Assembly: GCA_946629475.1 (NCBI GenBank)
Contig: CAMOXX010000103.1
Coordinates: forward strand, 1 to 9,269
Source: an uncultured Blautia sp.
GTDB lineage: Bacteria > Bacillota > Clostridia > Lachnospirales > Lachnospiraceae
Direction: 5' to 3'
Length of the DNA stretch: 9,269 nt
Shown: positions 6,442-9,269 of the stretch, in pieces
Position numbering within the stretch: the first letter of the stretch is position 1
How the letters are laid out: every line of letters starts with the position of its first letter
Notes under the pieces: model-generated
Database searches by the model: none
Told to the model about the DNA's origin: nothing
Seen by the model: only the letters and a program-made list of their open reading frames with translations
Translations under genes and position numbers: made by a program

Positions 6442-7620
6442 TATTGTTTCTCTTAAGCAGAAAATTGCCCCGGTGCCTCTTGGTACCGAGCCCTTGTCTA
6501 AAATGCGGAAGGCAGATACAAGCTCATTTCCGGGATTCGTACTCTTTTTAATTTCAATCGGATGCAGTTCTCCATCACTCTCGAATACCAGATCTATTTC
6601 ATGGGCATCTTTATCGCGGTAATAGTGCATGAGACATTCCCTGGCATTATTCAGCCATGTTTTACGTATTTCCGCAACAGTATAGTTCTCCAGTACAGCT
6701 CCGTTGATTGCTCCGTTCTGCAGAATTTCAGGACTTGAATACTTTGTCAGGTATGCAACCAGTCCGGTGTCAAAGAAGTACATTTTTGGTGTTTTAACAG
6801 TACGCTTGAGCAGATTGTTGGAATAAGGACGAAGGTAGAAAATCACCTCGGATTTTTCCAATATCTGCAGCCATCTCTTTGCGGTATCATCTGATACGCC
6901 AACATCTGAAGCGATGTCATGAACATTCAGCAGCTGTCCGACGCGGCAGGCTGCTGCCCTGATGAAATCTGCAAAGAGAAGTTTATCTACCCCGGGAACC
7001 ATATCTGAGACATCCCTGTTAATATAAGTCTGGATATACGAGCTGTAAAATACATCCCGATCACGGAACTTTCCACTTCGATGACCGGGCATACTTCCGT
7101 TCCATATGCGATTATACATTTCAGCAGGGGAGCAAGGTGTCAGGTGTTCTTTTCGGGAATGGATCTTTTCGATTGTCAGGGATAAAGGCTCTGACCAGCC
7201 ATCTCCATACATCTCGGCCTGTGACAGGGATGACATGTGAACAATAGCTGCTCTGCCGGCCAATGACTCCTGAGCAAGTTCCATCAATTGAAATGCCTGA
7301 GAACCTGTCAGCCAGAAATCACCTGGAGCAGCCCCATTGTCAGCTTTGATCTTAATATAAGAAAACAGTTCAGGTGCATACTGTATTTCATCAATAAGCA
7401 CGGGAGCCGGATGAAGCTCCAGAAAGAGACCGGGGTCATTCTTTGCAAGTCTTCGGTTCTCAACATCATCCAATGTAACTTTCTGTCGGGGTGAGCCCTC
7501 CATCAGATGTTCTAACATGGTTGTTTTTCCAACCTGACGCGGTCCGATCAGAAGCAGGCAGCTGTAGTCTTCACTGATTTCAAGTATTTTTCTTTCAAGT
7601 GTTCTTTTAATATATTTCAT
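6394..7620 (-). CDS. AAA-family ATPase with DUF4143 (AAA_14/DUF4143)
   Basis: This 408-residue protein starts at ATG 7620, 8 bases after GGAGG (7629-7633). The N-terminal P-loop domain has Walker A GPRQVGKTT (26-34), Walker B VLIDEIQ (74-80) and a sensor-like WLTGSQ (103-108). A winged-helix-like segment (about 215-265, VHDIASDVGVSDDTAKRWLQIL) follows. The C-terminal DUF4143 region ends with EIDLVFES (341-348) and PIEIKKS (354-360). The D343...E356-x-K358 arrangement is PD-(D/E)XK nuclease-like. Length and order match the family, so the gene looks intact. These ATPases are common, patchily distributed and often multi-copy in gut bacteria; their cellular role is not settled. The gene is more AT-rich than its neighbours and stands alone beside a helix-turn-helix remnant, consistent with acquisition. 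A perfect inverted repeat abuts its ribosome binding site. No clear terminator follows it. Confidence 0.93.
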   Translation of the reverse strand: MKYIKRTLERKILEISEDYSCLLLIGPRQVGKTTMLEHLMEGSPRQKVTLDDVENRRLAKNDPGLFLELHPAPVLIDEIQYAPELFSYIKIKADNGAAPGDFWLTGSQAFQLMELAQESLAGRAAIVHMSSLSQAEMYGDGWSEPLSLTIEKIHSRKEHLTPCSPAEMYNRIWNGSMPGHRSGKFRDRDVFYSSYIQTYINRDVSDMVPGVDKLLFADFIRAAACRVGQLLNVHDIASDVGVSDDTAKRWLQILEKSEVIFYLRPYSNNLLKRTVKTPKMYFFDTGLVAYLTKYSSPEILQNGAINGAVLENYTVAEIRKTWLNNARECLMHYYRDKDAHEIDLVFESDGELHPIEIKKSTNPGNELVSAFRILDKGSVPRGTGAIFCLRETISAIDKNTYILPIWMI

Positions 7621-7632
7621 AGATTCGGCCTC

Positions 7633-7665
7633 CGGCTAAAATACGATTCAATCTTATTTTAGCCG
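7633..7665 (-). promoter_or_regulatory. Perfect inverted repeat at the ATPase ribosome binding site
   Basis: CGGCTAAAATA (7633-7643) and TATTTTAGCCG (7655-7665) are perfect 11-bp arms separated by 11 bases, so arm centres are 22 bases apart, about two helical turns. In the mRNA the 3' arm ends in the first G of GGAGG (7629-7633). It could be an operator for a dimeric repressor or an mRNA hairpin controlling translation. TTCGGC (minus strand, 7662-7667) could alternatively pair with GCCGAA (7624-7629), between the ribosome binding site and the start codon. Confidence 0.65.
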
Positions 7666-7694
7666 AAGACAATCAAATTATCAAGTAGTTTTGC

Positions 7695-7707
7695 AACAGT
7701 TACAAAT
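7695..7707 (-). repeat. Dispersed motif copy d (minus strand, partial)
   Basis: On the minus strand this reads ATTTGTAACTGTT, identical over 13 bases to part of copy b (3793-3805). It then diverges from the CAGAACCC half. It is inverted relative to copy c, so the two bracket the ATPase gene. Confidence 0.4.
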
Positions 7708-7719
7708 ACATACTTGTTC

Positions 7720-7740
7720 TGCCACAAAAATGCCACAAAA
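7720..7740. repeat. Tandem TGCCACAAAA repeat
   Basis: TGCCACAAAA occurs at 7720-7729 and 7731-7740, an 11-base period with a single A between. The period is close to one DNA turn, so the copies face the same side of the helix. It may be a paired binding site for a regulator or recombinase. No integrase gene is in the window. Confidence 0.45.
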
Positions 7741-7746
7741 CCAGAT

Positions 7747-7775
7747 GTAGACTTTTGGATTTTGTGTAGTATAAT
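7747..7775 (+). promoter_or_regulatory. Promoter-like sequence in the ATPase-symporter gap
   Basis: TATAAT (7770-7775) is a perfect -10. The -35 is weaker: GTAGAC (7747-7752, 17-base spacer) or TAGACT (7748-7753, 16-base spacer). No coding gene follows on the plus strand, so any transcript would be non-coding and end at the hairpin at 7820-7854. Confidence 0.4.
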
Positions 7776-7781
7776 AATCAC

Positions 7782-7853
7782 AGGCAAACGATATGAGAGT
7801 TACAAAGTGATCTCAAAACGAAAACCCCGGAGGATGCGACCCTCTGGGGTTTT
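7782..7853 (+). ncRNA. Candidate small RNA (about 70 nt)
   Basis: Starting about 7 bases after the TATAAT box, a transcript would run to the end of the T-run of the terminator hairpin. It holds a possible small stem, TGAGA (7794-7798) with TCTCA (7811-7815), then the long terminator stem. No open reading frame is apparent. This rests only on promoter-like and terminator-like signals; the hairpin may merely end the symporter transcript. Confidence 0.25.
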
Positions 7854-7854
7854 C
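7820..7854. terminator. Long hairpin terminator between symporter and ATPase genes
   Basis: GAAAACCCCGGAGG (7820-7833) pairs with CCTCTGGGGTTTTC (7841-7854), a 14-bp stem with one G-T pair. CAAAACG (7814-7820) and CGTTTTG (7861-7867) can extend it on the outside. T-runs flank it on both strands. It most probably ends the symporter transcript on the minus strand and could end a plus-strand small RNA. Confidence 0.75.
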
Positions 7855-7905
7855 TCGTACCGTTTTGGTCAAGGTGGTATTATGCCTTAGGCTGTCCCCT
7901 GACTT

Positions 7906-9252
7906 TTATTTTTTCAGGTCCTCGATCCTTCCGAGGATCATTTTTTCGTTATACAGGAAGAACAGGCTTGCGCCGATCAGGCAGGTGATGGTCGCGATCA
8001 GTGCGGTCTGACGGTAGCTGCCCGCGGTTTCGGACACGGTCACGGAGGTGAAGACCACCAGTGCAAGTGCCTGGCCCATCTTGAAGGCGAAGGTGCGGGC
8101 CGCAAAGAACATGCCGCTTCGGTCTTCGCCGGTCTCCAGGCGGCTCAGCTCAGCCACGTCGGCTACGCAGGCCTGGGGCAGAATTCCGAGGATCGCCATC
8201 GGGACGGCGGCGCACACTGCGACGATAAAGCCCCAGTAAAGACCTTTTCCGCAGAGGAAGGTGATCAGGAATACGACCGAGTAGGCGAAGAATCCTGTGA
8301 TGATCAGCTTCTTCTTGCCGACCTTCGGTGCCAGCTTATTGACGACCGGATAGAGAAGGACGCTGATAAAGGTCATGGTGGCTGTCAGAACGAAGGTCCA
8401 TTTATCCTCGATCTCCATAAGCTTGGTCTCGTAGAATGCAAGGCCGGTCTGGAAAAGCGTCAGGGCAAAGAAGTAAATCACATCACTGTAGACAAACCGG
8501 CGGAACTGGCCGTTCTGGAATGTCTTGAGCAGGGAGGAAAACGGCTTTGTATGACTCGGTTTGCTGTCGATGTAATCGCGCTCCTTGATGTAGAAGGACG
8601 GAATCAGCATGGCAGCGCAGGCGACAGAGGCCATGATGGCGACCGCCAGCCGGATCGATCCTTTCTGTCCGGCAAATCCTTCCAGCATTCCGGCAATGTT
8701 GGGAAGCATGAAGGAGAGGCTCTGGCCGACGATAAATGTGAATGAAATGTAGGTCGATACGTTGATGCGGTGCTCCTGTGTGTCCCCGAGTTCGGCGATC
8801 AGCGCATTGTACGGCGTGCAGAAGATCGTCATGAACAGGTAGAAGACCATCAGCAGGACAAAGAGGAATACATCATTCACAACGATGTTCCCTGTCTGCG
8901 GAAGTACAAACAGGAGGATGGTAACTGCCGCGAAAGGGATTGCTATGGCGCGCATGAAGGGGATCCGGCGTCCGCCTTTGTAGGAACTGCCGTCTGACCA
9001 TCCTGCAATCAGTGGATCGGTGATGGCGTCGAAGATTCGACCGACGGCGAGGACTAAGCCGAACAGGGTCAGCTTGAACAGAATCGGATCCTGCGTGATG
9101 CCGGAGGCAAAGATTCCGGTGTTGGGGTTCTGAGCGTCGGGGCTTCCGGTGTAGTAGTACACCATCCAGTTGGATACGATGCCGGAGAGAAGGCTCCAGC
9201 CGAACTGTCCTATGGCGAAGATCCACAGTAGTTTGTTGGTGATTTTCTTCAT
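7906..9252 (-). CDS. GPH-family (MelB-like) sugar:cation symporter
   Basis: This 448-residue polytopic protein starts at ATG 9252, 9 bases after an AAGGA-type site in 9262-9267. About 12 hydrophobic segments span the chain. The N-terminal half has R72-IFD75-AITD79-PLIAGWSD, matching the MelB cation/sugar-site motif with its two helix-II aspartates, followed by GGRRIPFM (93-100). CTPYNALIAELGDTQEHR (145-162) is the family's helix IV/V loop. PQACVADVAE (359-368) and ETGEDRSGMFFA (373-384) match the conserved C-half motif (D...E...TG.R..G). The family imports glycosides, pentosides or hexuronides with Na+ or H+; the substrate cannot be read from the sequence. Such genes usually sit beside a glycosidase; any partner would be upstream beyond 9269. 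Its GC content is clearly higher than that of the ATPase gene. The gene is complete, but its promoter lies outside the window. Confidence 0.93.
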   Translation of the reverse strand: MKKITNKLLWIFAIGQFGWSLLSGIVSNWMVYYYTGSPDAQNPNTGIFASGITQDPILFKLTLFGLVLAVGRIFDAITDPLIAGWSDGSSYKGGRRIPFMRAIAIPFAAVTILLFVLPQTGNIVVNDVFLFVLLMVFYLFMTIFCTPYNALIAELGDTQEHRINVSTYISFTFIVGQSLSFMLPNIAGMLEGFAGQKGSIRLAVAIMASVACAAMLIPSFYIKERDYIDSKPSHTKPFSSLLKTFQNGQFRRFVYSDVIYFFALTLFQTGLAFYETKLMEIEDKWTFVLTATMTFISVLLYPVVNKLAPKVGKKKLIITGFFAYSVVFLITFLCGKGLYWGFIVAVCAAVPMAILGILPQACVADVAELSRLETGEDRSGMFFAARTFAFKMGQALALVVFTSVTVSETAGSYRQTALIATITCLIGASLFFLYNEKMILGRIEDLKK

Positions 9253-9269
9253 GGGAAGGTTTCCTTTCT

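Noticed and set aside
7720..7740. CRISPR or integration (att) site
   Set aside because: There are only two 10-bp copies, with no spacers and no integrase or tRNA in view. It is reported as a plain tandem repeat.

Overview
The window looks like chromosomal DNA of a low-to-mid GC Gram-positive anaerobe, most likely a gut Clostridia/Lachnospiraceae-type bacterium. This is inferred from strong GGAGG-type ribosome binding sites, Sec-secreted proteins with Ala/Glu-rich or SH3-like regions, an RsbU/SpoIIE-type sensor phosphatase and a YczE-type membrane protein. No rRNA, tRNA, CRISPR array, transposase or phage gene is visible, and no species can be named from the sequence.

Layout. (1) 58-984 (+) is a secreted protein with two SH3-like domains and an acidic tail of 13-residue repeats, closed by a terminator. 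(2) 1166-1840 (+) is a YczE-family membrane protein with its own promoter; it converges on the next gene across a shared terminator. (3) 1920-2816 (-) is a secreted TlpA-like thioredoxin-fold protein with a C-terminal Cna-B-like domain. It is divergent from (4) 3066-3686 (+), a secreted protein of unknown function. (5) A 55-bp imperfect palindrome and a terminator precede a strong extended -10 promoter. (6) That promoter drives 3952-6123 (+), a Cache-HAMP-PP2C (RsbU/SpoIIE-type) phosphatase with its own terminator. (7) 6246-7707 is a compositionally different patch: a remnant of a helix-turn-helix gene and an AAA ATPase of the AAA_14/DUF4143 type (-), with inverted GTAACTGTT copies on either side. 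(8) 7720-7867 is intergenic, with a tandem 11-bp repeat, a promoter-like sequence and a long hairpin terminator. (9) 7906-9252 (-) is a GPH-family (MelB-like) sugar symporter that runs to the window edge.

How the genes relate. Almost every gene has its own promoter or terminator, so this is a row of single-gene units rather than an operon. Three of the first four proteins are predicted to be exported and the phosphatase has an extracytoplasmic sensor, so the left two thirds is biased towards envelope functions. No RsbV/RsbW partner, CcdA partner or glycosidase is present to assign specific substrates.

I do not see a clear new multi-gene system. The observations most worth a second look are the dispersed motif GTAACTGTTCAGAACCC, found in different intergenic regions and on both sides of the AAA gene; the perfect inverted repeat abutting the AAA gene's ribosome binding site; a candidate small RNA at 7782-7853; and the selected peptide repeat in the first gene.
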